Shown here piece by piece: positions 54,353-62,086 of a stretch of DNA of 64,000 bases. Every line of letters starts with the position of its first letter. Position 1 is the stretch's first letter. Below the pieces are notes generated by a model. It was not told the DNA's origin, ran no database searches, and was given only the letters and a program-made list of their open reading frames with translations. This DNA is from Pseudomonas violetae. Lineage in GTDB: Bacteria; Pseudomonadota; Gammaproteobacteria; Pseudomonadales; Pseudomonadaceae. The position numbers were made by a program, and so were the translations under genes. The stretch spans positions 248,001-312,000 of the forward strand of contig NZ_JAKNRW010000003.1 in the NCBI RefSeq assembly GCF_023072615.1, read 5' to 3'.

Positions 54353-54975
54353 GTGGAGCAAAGACAAACCTAACCACTTCGCAGGAACTGCAGCTTGAGA
54401 TGACCCTCCAGCGTATGGAATTCACCCTGGCGTCGTGGGTAGAGGAGCGGAAGACTTTCAAAAACATCTCCATGCTGGCCACGAAACTGGGTGAAGCACT
54501 GGGATACGATAGGTCTCTTTTTCTGGTGAAACCCAAGACCGGAAAATCTGGAAATCAGGGAAAACATCGGCAAATCCTTGAGAAGTTTGCCACTCAACTA
54601 GGTGTCGGATCCAACAAAGTGCCATATGAAGTCCTAGAAAGGCAGCTTCAAGAGGCGAAAGTTAACTTGGCAATGATTGAGGATGCCTATAGGGCAGGCT
54701 TGAAAGCAAAGCCTTCCCTGCTTTCGCCTGACAAGCTCATCACGCAGGAACATAACTTCTTTTACGAATTCGAGCAAACTTGTCTAGTACTGCAAAAAAT
54801 TTTAAATCACCCACTTACCGGATTCGAAATCATTGAGGGGAAACTCTATGACACAGCGCCAATTGTTGGGGAAGACGTCCTCATCTGCGAATCAACACCA
54901 TGCAAACCTTACCTCGACTGGGAATCAGGCAAAGGAGGTTTTTCTCGAAAGCTTCTCGAAAATGACGGCTTCTAG
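54349..54975 (+). CDS. Small HTH-like accessory protein of the recombinase module (208 aa)
   Basis: ATG 54349 overlaps the preceding stop (ATGA). The N-terminal region contains MTLQRMEFTLASWVEERKTF and ISMLATKLGEALGYDRSLFL, an HTH-like stretch (LATKLGEALGYDRS); the rest (QAKVNLAMIEDAYRAGLKA-like helices) is unassigned. The same LA-x-x-(L/I)G pattern recurs in the next gene (VASEIGIDRQKLY). By position it corresponds to TnpC/GinC-type accessory factors. It overlaps the next gene by 128 bp. Confidence 0.6.
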   Translation: MSGAKTNLTTSQELQLEMTLQRMEFTLASWVEERKTFKNISMLATKLGEALGYDRSLFLVKPKTGKSGNQGKHRQILEKFATQLGVGSNKVPYEVLERQLQEAKVNLAMIEDAYRAGLKAKPSLLSPDKLITQEHNFFYEFEQTCLVLQKILNHPLTGFEIIEGKLYDTAPIVGEDVLICESTPCKPYLDWESGKGGFSRKLLENDGF

Positions 54976-55339
54976 TGACGAAGCAATCAGGCTGAAAGCC
55001 TGGGCGCTATCCGCCGTCGTTGAAGACCGATTTATGGTAATGCGAGCCGGTAACTTGCAGCTGTCGTGGGTTGCGAGTGAGATCGGTATTGATCGCCAGA
55101 AGTTATATCCTGGCCGAGGCCCTGGCGACCTTCAAGGCCTGATTTCAATACTTTCGAAGTATGCCAAGTCTAGCGTTCATACATCGACCACCAACAATCG
55201 AAAGGTCAATAACGATGTAACAGGGCTCCGTACTGCTTTGGCGATTCAACTTAAAAAAGTGCATGAGCTCAAGGCCGAAGTGTCTCGATTAAAGCTCATG
55301 CATGACCTGATCCATTCCGGCAAGCCCTTGGTACTTTGA
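54848..55339 (+). CDS. Small HTH/coiled-coil protein, TnpC-like
   Basis: I start at ATG 54848; an upstream start at 54833 is possible and a later one at 54962 would remove the overlap. The core is KAWALSAVVEDRFMVMRAGN, LQLSWVASEIGIDRQKLYPG (HTH) and a C-terminal coiled coil GLRTALAIQLKKVHELKAEV, SRLKLMHDLIHSG. This layout matches TnpC of Tn554 and the small HLH protein of GInts. It is encoded in a different frame across the end of the previous gene. Confidence 0.65.
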   Translation: MTQRQLLGKTSSSANQHHANLTSTGNQAKEVFLESFSKMTASSDEAIRLKAWALSAVVEDRFMVMRAGNLQLSWVASEIGIDRQKLYPGRGPGDLQGLISILSKYAKSSVHTSTTNNRKVNNDVTGLRTALAIQLKKVHELKAEVSRLKLMHDLIHSGKPLVL

Positions 55340-57192
55340 TGAAACATTACCTCGTTCTTTGCGTCCTTCATCGTCTGGATCGACGAACTATCCTTTCTGT
55401 AGTGGAGATTATTCGCAGCCGGACAGTGCGCCTCATCATCGACACAGATGAGATAGTCTCTTCTGTCCTGCCGGGCGGTGTCTACGAGATGAGGATCAGT
55501 TATCGCACGGGGCGCCCCCAGCTCGTTTACTCGCATCCGGTCGATTACGATACTCAGACAACCCGACTCGCGGTTGATCGGGGCCTGATTGGGTCAGGCC
55601 AACACCTACCTGCTGCGATCAAAAAGCTGATCCATCAGCATGCGGGCGCCATTTCCGATTGGATCAACCTCCCAAATGCCACCGACAAGTACGCTCCGAT
55701 CAATGAGCCTTACGCGTCGCTGCTATGGCATGAGGCGGCCAGCCGTCGACAAGACCAGCAAGTTCTGACCGGGCTCATAGAGGGCGGTTTGAATCAGCAT
55801 CAGGCCGAGCAATACCTCCAATGCTACGGTGTCGAGGCTCCAGCGAAATTGAAATCCACCCCTCTGTCAGCGCTGCCCTTCGTAAGCCGATCGGCGCCAG
55901 TATTGAAGTATCCAGTTAGCATTGTCCCCGAGGCCCCCGTCAGTCCGCTTGAAATGCTGCTTTGGTTACAAGAGCAAGCAGATCGAGGTCGCACCATCTG
56001 TGATCGCACCGATGTCCCATCAGAGTTTCAACTGGCGTTAAACACATGCCTTGAGAACCAGTGGATAAAGTCTGACGGGCAAAAAATTCAGCTTGTCTCA
56101 CATGCACTGCTACAGACCAACCTTCGGGAGGCATTTGAAGCTCTCACCGCAAACTTCTTTCCGACCTACAGCGAATTGGAGGTTGAGTACGCGTACTCAC
56201 GTCTTGCCGGGCTCCAATCAAGCGGAGCTGTGACTGACCTTTCCCACTCGCTATGGCAACTGGTAAACCAGCGAGTGGTGATGGTGAGCTACAGCGCCAC
56301 GTCGGAGCTGACAGAGCTCCTGGAGCAATATTCCGGCTTGATTCAAACTCTTCACTGGAGCCCCCCGGAGATAATTACCTATTCAGAACACGTGATCCCG
56401 GCTCTGACCCAGAGGCTCCCCCATGAGCAGATCACTGCATTCTACAGGGCGTCTTCACTCCAAGGTAAAACAGGACGCTGCTTCATCGTCGTCGACTTCG
56501 AACTTTTCACCCCCAGCGACCTAGTCGTCCTGTTTGAGCGACTTATTGCCGATGATCAACTGATTCTCGTGAGCCACTACGCAATGGCGTCATACGCTCA
56601 TAGTCGGTCATTCCACACGAGGCAGCTCCAAAACTATTTCCCCACAGTCGCCCTTAATCATGACGGTGAAGCCTTTGAGACCACTGCGGCCAGCCGAGCC
56701 CAGATCCAGGAGGCGGTCGGTCAAGGGCATACGATCATCTCGGACGATTTCGATATCATCGCGCAGATCAATTCAAGCCAAAAAGTCTCCGGCCCGCCAA
56801 AGCTTGTCACTCCAGATGGTACCTACCACAAGCATCAACCAGTTCTATTCGAACCTGCCGGCCCGCGAGATTTCGACTCGTTCATCGGAGTCATCATTTC
56901 AACAACTGACAAAGGTTTGTTGGTGAGCGCTAAAGGAGTGGTCATGCACTTCACCAACGACTTTGTCCGCAACTGCAGGACATCAGCGGCTTATGCAATC
57001 GACGTCGCGCAGGCGGCCAAGATCGGTTTGAGTCGCGGCGTTCTGGTCACCATTCGTGATCATGAGGTGGAGAAGTATTTGCGCGATGTCGGCGTTGAGA
57101 TTCTTCAGCACTATGCTTTGCCGGAGTCTTCCGTACCGGCCAATAGCCCAACGGGGCAGCGCATAACACCATCAGTCGAAGGACACGGATGA
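55339..57192 (+). CDS. RecD/RecD2-like helicase with degenerate catalytic motifs (617 aa)
   Basis: ATG 55339 overlaps the previous stop (TGATG). Several segments follow the RecD2 plan: a helix-hairpin region LNQHQAEQYLQCYGVEAPAK; a Walker-B-like RCFIVVDFELFTPSDLVVLF in place of the DEAS motif; RLIADDQLILVSHYAMAS; and YHKHQPVLFEPAGPRDFDSF, then IGVIISTTDKGLL as in the C-terminal SH3-like part; FVRNCRTSAAYAIDVAQAAK replaces the AYAxTVHKxQG motif. No GxxGxGKT is visible: the corresponding QRVVMVSYSATSELTELLEQ has no Walker A Lys. It may bind DNA without ATP hydrolysis, as a structural helper of recombination. Confidence 0.6.
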   Translation: MKHYLVLCVLHRLDRRTILSVVEIIRSRTVRLIIDTDEIVSSVLPGGVYEMRISYRTGRPQLVYSHPVDYDTQTTRLAVDRGLIGSGQHLPAAIKKLIHQHAGAISDWINLPNATDKYAPINEPYASLLWHEAASRRQDQQVLTGLIEGGLNQHQAEQYLQCYGVEAPAKLKSTPLSALPFVSRSAPVLKYPVSIVPEAPVSPLEMLLWLQEQADRGRTICDRTDVPSEFQLALNTCLENQWIKSDGQKIQLVSHALLQTNLREAFEALTANFFPTYSELEVEYAYSRLAGLQSSGAVTDLSHSLWQLVNQRVVMVSYSATSELTELLEQYSGLIQTLHWSPPEIITYSEHVIPALTQRLPHEQITAFYRASSLQGKTGRCFIVVDFELFTPSDLVVLFERLIADDQLILVSHYAMASYAHSRSFHTRQLQNYFPTVALNHDGEAFETTAASRAQIQEAVGQGHTIISDDFDIIAQINSSQKVSGPPKLVTPDGTYHKHQPVLFEPAGPRDFDSFIGVIISTTDKGLLVSAKGVVMHFTNDFVRNCRTSAAYAIDVAQAAKIGLSRGVLVTIRDHEVEKYLRDVGVEILQHYALPESSVPANSPTGQRITPSVEGHG

Positions 57193-57199
57193 GGTTGTC

Positions 57200-57637
57200 G
57201 TGTGGCCCAGTTGGCGTATGTATCTCAATGTCTTCGAATACGCTGCAGGAGCATCCCTTAGCCAGAGTCAGAAAATTGCGGGCTCGATGCAACACCATGA
57301 CTCAATTAGAAGGCCTTGGATGGAGTCTTACTGGGCGTCAGCTGATCCGGAATCTGACGATGGCCCCGGTACTGAATCGTTTAGCGATCATGTCGGCAGA
57401 GCAAAGTCAGAGCTGCGGAAGCTTTACGGTAGGACTCGAACCATGATGGTCTTTGGTCGCGGGCAATTCATGCAGGTCATTCGCTGGGGCGGCTTTACTG
57501 GATTGTCGAGGAGGGGAGCATGGTGTTTGTATGGGGGGCTGCTTCACGCTGCCGTTCTCGCTCCTTTACTCACCATGGTGGTCGGTGGCTGGATGGAGAT
57601 GTTCAGCTGTCATGGTTTGAGGAGGGCTGGTGCGTAG
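57200..57637 (+). CDS. Doubtful ORF at the end of the recombinase operon
   Basis: A GTG-start frame of 145 codons begins 8 bp after the previous stop. The sequence (MWPSWRMYLNVFEYAAGASL) has no recognised motif apart from a hydrophobic stretch (LLHAAVLAPLLTMVVGGWM). It could be a real last gene or chance; a competing frame at 57189 gives 85 codons. It ends 79 bp before the island tRNA. Confidence 0.3.
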   Translation: MWPSWRMYLNVFEYAAGASLSQSQKIAGSMQHHDSIRRPWMESYWASADPESDDGPGTESFSDHVGRAKSELRKLYGRTRTMMVFGRGQFMQVIRWGGFTGLSRRGAWCLYGGLLHAAVLAPLLTMVVGGWMEMFSCHGLRRAGA

Positions 57638-57715
57638 AAGGCGGAGTCGGAGGGGATCTAATTGTTGGAATTGCCCTGTAGGGCGCGGAATACTAGGGGT
57701 TGAGGCTGGGAGGGG

Positions 57716-57789
57716 TGGAGCGGGTAGAGGGAATCGAACCCTCAACTAAAGCTTGGGAAGCTTTCGTTTTGCCACTAAACTATACCCGC
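57716..57789 (-). tRNA. Intact tRNA-Gly(CCC) carried by the island
   Basis: On the - strand: acceptor GCGGGTA (57783-57789) pairs with TACCCGC (57720-57726); D stem GTTT/AAAC; anticodon stem AAAGC/GCTTT with loop TTCCCAA, anticodon CCC; T arm GAGGG-TTCGATT-CCCTC; discriminator T and encoded CCA (57716-57718). All stems are perfect. It differs from the split native gene in D arm, anticodon stem and acceptor base 7. It would replace that gene. Confidence 0.93.
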
Positions 57790-57831
57790 ATTACGATACT
57801 TCTTTACTCACCAAAGCGGGCAGTCCAATAA

Positions 57832-57885
57832 GAACCCTCGTTATCAGCTTGGGAAGCTGGAGTAATGCCATTATACGACACCCGC
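57832..57885 (-). pseudogene. Right island junction (attR): 5' part of split tRNA-Gly(CCC)
   Basis: On the - strand: acceptor GCGGGTG (57879-57885), D arm, anticodon arm CCAGC-TTCCCAA-GCTGA-type with CCC, and T stem GAGGG with TTC, then non-tRNA sequence. The missing CGATT/CCCTT/CACCCGC-TCCA part is at 11716-11740. The gene is therefore broken in the T loop, and the broken copy lacks its 3' end here. Confidence 0.88.
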
Positions 57886-57998
57886 TCAGAGCGGCTGACT
57901 TTGTACCAGATGTGCGCGTGGAAATGAAGTTTTTTTCTTTAAGCGCAACGCTTTAGTACAGGTGAAATCGGACAAAAGAACCAGGCGGCGGTCAATCA

Positions 57999-58044
57999 CG
58001 GGCAAGCCCTGCTCCTACACAGGAGGAGAGGCTTGCTCGCGATG
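57999..58044. repeat. REP-like palindromic element
   Basis: CGGGCAAGCCCTGCTCCTAC and the inverted AGGAGGAGAGGCTTGCTCGC form a REP-type imperfect hairpin of the kind abundant in Pseudomonas intergenic DNA. It lies between the tRNA remnant and phaG. Confidence 0.65.
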
Positions 58045-58052
58045 ACTCTGTT

Positions 58053-58937
58053 TCATATTGCCAGTGCATGGTGATCCTGGACGTAGTGGTAACGCGGTCG
58101 GCTTTCATGTTGCGCGGGTTTGAGGAAGCCGAGCAGGGCATTACGGCTGTCGCGGCAGGCGGCTTTGTGTTCCATGTCGAGGAAGTGACCGGTCGCCTCC
58201 AGGGTGGTGAAGGTGCTGTGCTGCACGTGGTTGGCGAACAGTCGTGCGCCGTCGGCGGCGGTGTATTCGTCCCATTCGCCATTCATGAACAGCACCGGCA
58301 CCTTGATCTTTTCTGATGCTTTCAGAAAGCACTGGCGATCGCTGTTGAGCAGGTCGCTGATGTGGAAGTGCATCTGTCCGTACTCGTGTTCTGCCAGGCT
58401 GCTGACGTGGCGGTAGTTGAAGCGCTTGAACAGCGTCGGCAGGTGTTTGCCGATGGTGCTGTTGACCAGATTGCCGACGCGGTCGCCGTCAAGGCTGCCG
58501 AGGTAGTCGATGCCGCGCTCGAGGTAGTCGAGCATGTGCGCGTTGATCTCCGGGGAGAACGAGCTGATCACGGCTTTTTCGATGCGCCGTGGCTGTTGCG
58601 CGAGGGCCACCAGGGTGGCGGCGCCGCCCCAGGAGAACGACAGCACGTGTTCGGCGGCGAAGTGGTCGATCAGTTCCAGCAGGATCTGCCCTTCGACTTC
58701 CTTGGTCAGCAATTTCTCGTGCAGGTTGTGGGCTTTCGACTTGCCCGCGTAGGGCTGGTCGTAGCAGACCACGTTGAACTGCGGATGCAGGTTTTTCACG
58801 GTTTGTGCAAACGACGCAGTCGTGGCCATCGAGCCGTTGACCAAGATGATGGTCTTCTCTGCGGCGTCTGCGCGATAGAACTCCGTGTAAACCCGATACT
58901 GACCTTGTATATCCAGCACAGCGATTTCTGGCCTCAT
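58053..58937 (-). CDS. phaG: (R)-3-hydroxydecanoyl-ACP:CoA transacylase / ligase PhaG
   Basis: I start at ATG 58937 (MRPEIAVLDIQGQYRVYTEF), the family start; the length of 294 aa equals PhaG. The alpha/beta-hydrolase nucleophile elbow is HVLSFSWGGAATLVALAQQP (SWGG), with ILVNGSMATTASFAQTVKNL, LFMNGEWDEYTAADGARLFA and the catalytic-His region TLEATGHFLDMEHKA. PhaG links fatty-acid synthesis to polyhydroxyalkanoate or rhamnolipid-type precursors by releasing 3-hydroxyacyl chains from ACP. It is core chromosome, next to the island insertion point. Confidence 0.93.
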   Translation of the reverse strand: MRPEIAVLDIQGQYRVYTEFYRADAAEKTIILVNGSMATTASFAQTVKNLHPQFNVVCYDQPYAGKSKAHNLHEKLLTKEVEGQILLELIDHFAAEHVLSFSWGGAATLVALAQQPRRIEKAVISSFSPEINAHMLDYLERGIDYLGSLDGDRVGNLVNSTIGKHLPTLFKRFNYRHVSSLAEHEYGQMHFHISDLLNSDRQCFLKASEKIKVPVLFMNGEWDEYTAADGARLFANHVQHSTFTTLEATGHFLDMEHKAACRDSRNALLGFLKPAQHESRPRYHYVQDHHALAI

Positions 58938-59251
58938 GTCATAAGACTCCTGGCAAGCGGGTATGCGCGCAAATGAGATTGCACGAGCTTTGTGACAGGT
59001 AGGCATATGCCTGGAATTTTGTGAGGCCCATGTCGATCCGGTACGGCAGGTCGACGGGTATTATTATTGGCGGGCAGTCTGCCGGTTTGAGGCGGAACCT
59101 GAGGGTTCACTAATCGGCAAAAAGTTTCTTAGAAGTATGTTGTGACTCGTCAGTCACATTTTGGCTGACGACCTGATTCAAGCAGGGGCGACGGCATCGC
59201 GCAAGTGCCAATCGTAAATTGTTCGACAACTTCTGCTCAGCGGTAGGCCGC
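58938..59251. other. Intergenic, phaG promoter region
   Basis: About 310 bp without a gene. The sequence upstream of phaG contains GGAGTCTTATGAC near its start. No certain sigma factor motif can be assigned by eye. Confidence 0.4.
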
Positions 59252-59944
59252 TTAGATCATTTCGATCTCTTGGGCGGTCAGCGGGCGGTATTCCCCCGGT
59301 TTCAGGGAGTCGTCGAGCACCAGGGCACCCATGCGTTCGCGGTGCAGGCGCAGCACCTTGTTATCAAAATAGCCGAACATTCGCTTCACCTGGTGATAAC
59401 GCCCTTCGACGATGCTCAGCCGTGCCGACCTGGGGCCAAGCACCACCAGATCGGCGGGCAGGGTGGTCAGGTCTTCGAACGCGAAGTACAGGCCCTCGGT
59501 GAATTTTTGCGCATATTGCGGCCCGATCAGTTGCTCGGTCTCGACGTAATAGACCTTGGGCAGTTTGGTCTGGGGCTGGGTCAGGCGCCGCGACCAGCTG
59601 CCGTCGTTGGTGATCAGCATCAGGCCGGTGGTGTTGAAGTCCAGGCGGCCGGCGATGTGCAGGTCGTCTTTGTCCGGCTCGTGGATCAGGTCGAGAACGG
59701 TCGGGTGCTGCGGGTCGCTGGTGGCACTGACGCAGCCAGGCGGTTTGTGCAGCATGTAGTGACGAACGGGCTTGCCCGCCTGCAATATCTCGCTATCGAC
59801 TTCGACGCGGCTGAACTCGCGCACTTCGGCGTGCGGGTCGCTGATCACTGCGCCATCGATGCGCACGCGTTTTTCCGCCAGCAACAGGCGCACCTGTTTG
59901 CGGTTGAAGCACGGCAGGTTGCTGAGGAAACGGTCTACACGCAT
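59252..59944 (-). CDS. rsuA: 16S rRNA pseudouridine-516 synthase RsuA
   Basis: This 230-aa enzyme modifies U516 of 16S rRNA. It starts with an S4 domain (MRVDRFLSNLPCFNRKQVRL), then the catalytic site HIAGRLDFNTTGLMLITNDG (GRLD Asp) and the conserved PKVYYVETEQLIG and EGRYHQVKRMFGYFDNKVL. The C-terminal motif fits RsuA rather than RluB-type. It is the first gene of a - strand pair with the CWC gene upstream. Confidence 0.9.
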   Translation of the reverse strand: MRVDRFLSNLPCFNRKQVRLLLAEKRVRIDGAVISDPHAEVREFSRVEVDSEILQAGKPVRHYMLHKPPGCVSATSDPQHPTVLDLIHEPDKDDLHIAGRLDFNTTGLMLITNDGSWSRRLTQPQTKLPKVYYVETEQLIGPQYAQKFTEGLYFAFEDLTTLPADLVVLGPRSARLSIVEGRYHQVKRMFGYFDNKVLRLHRERMGALVLDDSLKPGEYRPLTAQEIEMI

Positions 59945-59977
59945 GACAGGGGATCGGTCAGGAAAAGGCCGCGTATC

Positions 59978-60196
59978 TTACGTGATCGACCGGGCGCCTG
60001 CTTGCAGTTGCGCCTCGACGCCGGCGCAGCGAGGGCACAGGCAGGAGGCGTTGCGCAGCTCGGCGGGCAAGGCTTCGAGTACTGCCGGGTCGATGCTGAC
60101 GCCGTAGCACCAGCATGCTCGAGCGGCGGTGCGTGGGTCGGCCAGCGTGCAGTCGTTGGACGCGCCGCAGGCCGGGCAGGTATCTGGTTTATTCAT
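59978..60196 (-). CDS. Cysteine-rich CWC family protein
   Basis: The start ATG 60196 lies inside the end of the diguanylate cyclase gene, so both overlap by 8 bp. This 72-aa product has CPACGASNDCTLADP, RACWCYGVSIDPAVLEAL and NASCLCPRCAGVEAQL, i.e. CxxC-C-CWC-CxC-xxC, a metal-binding pattern of the CWC family. The function is unknown. Confidence 0.85.
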   Translation of the reverse strand: MNKPDTCPACGASNDCTLADPRTAARACWCYGVSIDPAVLEALPAELRNASCLCPRCAGVEAQLQAGARSIT

Positions 60197-61688
60197 AAAC
60201 GGTGTGAGGACTGCTTGAGTGTGACAGCACGCAGGTGCGGTTGCGGCCGGTTTGCTTGGCCCGATACATCGCATGATCCGCCCGGGACAGCAGCGTGTGC
60301 AAGGTGTCGTCGGGTTGTAAGGTGGTGAGGCCGATGCTCACGGTCAGTTTCAGCAAGTGATCGTTATAGGCATAGTCCTGCTGCTCGACGTGCCGGCGGA
60401 TTTTCTCGGCGATCATCTGGCCGGTTTCACCGTCGGTGTCCTTGAGCAAGACGATGAATTCTTCGCCACCCCAGCGGCAGACGATGTCGGAATGGCGCAG
60501 GCAGCTTTCCAGGTCCCGGGCGAAGCCGATCAGCACCTGGTCACCGGCGAGGTGGCCATAGGTGTCGTTCAACGCCTTGAAGTGGTCCAGGTCGAGCAGC
60601 AACGCGGTCAACGGCTTCGGCTCACGCTGGGCCTCGTGCATGGCTTGCGCGGCCAGCAGGTCGAAGCCGCGGCGGTTGGGCAGTTCGGTCAGGCTGTCGA
60701 GGGTGGCCTGGGCATGGATGCTGGTCTGGTAGCGCTTGATCACGCGGTTCAGCAGGGCCAGCACGATCAGGGTGACCAGCAGGCAGATCAGCAAATTGAG
60801 ATACAGCGAGTGGCGTATTTCGTTGAGTGCACCGTCCTCGCGCTTGTCGACGAACAGGTACCAATTAAGCTCCGGAATAAACCGCACGTTGAGGAAATGG
60901 CCGTGGCCCTGGCCCGAGTATTCATAGGTGCCGCTGTGGGGTTTGGGCAGTTGGCTGACCAGGCTCTTCATGCTTTCGAGTTCGCCCAGGGTCTGTCCGA
61001 TGTGCGCACCTTGCGGCCCGCCGTCTGCGCCGGTGAGTACCAGGCGGCCGAAGGTGTCGACGAAATATACGCTGCGCTGGTATCGCTGTTGGTAGCGGTC
61101 GATCAGCTTGATCACCGCATCGACGGTCAGACCGACGCCTGCTGCGCCGATGAACCGGTTGTCGTAGTCATAGACTTTGTAGTTGATGAAGAAGGTCAGG
61201 TTGTCCTTGTTGGCGAGATCCGGATCGACATTGATCTCGTAGGGCTCAGCCATGTCGCGCACACGAAAGTACCAGGCATCGCGGGGCTCCGCGACCTTGA
61301 TCTGCTTGAGCACACTCTTGGCGTGGTAGTAGGTGAGGCTGGCGTTGGAGACGAAAAACGCGGTGTAGGCGCCGTAGTGCGTCATCACCTCGTTGAGGTA
61401 GCGGGTCATCTGCTCGGGGTTCTGTTCGCCGTTCACCACCCAGTCACGCATGAAGGTGTCACGGGACATCATCGAGGAAATCAGGATCGGCCTGACCAGG
61501 TCTTTCTGGATTTCCGAATAGACGGTGTCCGATGTCAGCGGTAGCTCGGTGTTGACGATGCTGTCGCGGATCGACGCTCGCGAGGCGTAATAGCTGAGCA
61601 AGGACGTGGCAATAAAGCCAGCGCCCAGCAAGGCAATCAGTGTGAGAACCAACGAACGTTGCGAATACAGCGGCGAGCGAAGCGGCAT
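60189..61688 (-). CDS. Membrane diguanylate cyclase (dCache + GGDEF)
   Basis: The 499-aa enzyme makes cyclic-di-GMP. TM helix near residue 15 (LVLTLIALLGAGFIATSLLS), periplasmic dCache sensor (TYYHAKSVLKQIKVAEPRDA; GVGLTVDAVIKLIDRYQ) and a second TM (NLLICLLVTLIVLALLNRVI) lead to a GGDEF domain. The active site is CRWGGEEFIVLLKDTD, with the inhibitory RxxD site LRHSD five residues before. Both sites are intact, so it is likely active and product-inhibited. The ligand of the sensor is unknown. Confidence 0.9.
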   Translation of the reverse strand: MPLRSPLYSQRSLVLTLIALLGAGFIATSLLSYYASRASIRDSIVNTELPLTSDTVYSEIQKDLVRPILISSMMSRDTFMRDWVVNGEQNPEQMTRYLNEVMTHYGAYTAFFVSNASLTYYHAKSVLKQIKVAEPRDAWYFRVRDMAEPYEINVDPDLANKDNLTFFINYKVYDYDNRFIGAAGVGLTVDAVIKLIDRYQQRYQRSVYFVDTFGRLVLTGADGGPQGAHIGQTLGELESMKSLVSQLPKPHSGTYEYSGQGHGHFLNVRFIPELNWYLFVDKREDGALNEIRHSLYLNLLICLLVTLIVLALLNRVIKRYQTSIHAQATLDSLTELPNRRGFDLLAAQAMHEAQREPKPLTALLLDLDHFKALNDTYGHLAGDQVLIGFARDLESCLRHSDIVCRWGGEEFIVLLKDTDGETGQMIAEKIRRHVEQQDYAYNDHLLKLTVSIGLTTLQPDDTLHTLLSRADHAMYRAKQTGRNRTCVLSHSSSPHTVYE

Positions 61689-61827
61689 GACAATTCCGTT
61701 GGCAATGATCCGGTGCAGAGCATTCTAAAGGCACTGCGGGGAAATAACTTTGGGATTTGTGGGGTGAATTGGCCGGGATCAGGATGGCGGTGGCAGCGAG
61801 GACGTCATCGCGGGAAAGCCTTGCTCT

Positions 61828-61905
61828 TGTAGGCGCTGGCTTGCCAGCGATGAAGTTGATGCGGTGTCTGCTCTGGCCCCATCGCCAGCAAGCCGGCTCC
61901 TACAG
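61828..61905. repeat. REP pair / REPIN
   Basis: TTGTAGGCGCTGGCTTGCCA (from 61828) and the inverted ATCGCCAGCAAGCCGGCTCC (from 61881) form a REP doublet, in the non-coding region after the start of the DGC gene. Confidence 0.75.
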
Positions 61906-62086
61906 GGGTTCTTCAGGCAGCACAATGCCGCTAGATGAATAACCTTTCATCGGCGAGATGTTTCAAGTTGTTGCGAGACCGCACCAGATTCCGGAATCGA
62001 TGTCTGATCTATCGACAGTCACCGAATAATTGACTGTCGCCTGCCAGCGTCGCTGGTATGGCTCACTCGCGGTCCAGGAGGCCGCC

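Larger units (their letters stand above)
11736..57836. mobile_element. Genomic island of about 46.1 kb in tRNA-Gly(CCC), carrying metal resistance and its own replacement tRNA
   Basis: The boundaries are the two halves of one tRNA-Gly(CCC), 11716-11740 (3' part) and 57832-57885 (5' part), sharing only GAACC as core. The right end holds a five-gene recombinase operon (49620-57192) and an intact tRNA-Gly(CCC) of different sequence (57716-57789), which would keep the cell's CCC-anticodon tRNA. Cargo is mainly Cu/Ag and Ni/Co resistance plus small accessory genes. Short core, multi-recombinase module and passenger genes recall Tn554-like elements and the GInt family, but the gene set is not identical to either. 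No conjugation genes are seen, so movement would need help or transformation/phage. Confidence 0.85.

Noticed and set aside
57189..57446. ORF of 85 codons starting in the stop of the RecD-like gene
   Set aside because: Overlaps the competing 145-codon frame and has no protein character; only the longer frame is listed, at low confidence.
58068..58976. Long ORFs (70-204 codons) on +
   Set aside because: Antisense shadows of phaG, which is well supported on the - strand.
59219..61544. ORFs of 369 and 395 codons on +
   Set aside because: Antisense shadows of rsuA and the diguanylate cyclase caused by high GC third positions.
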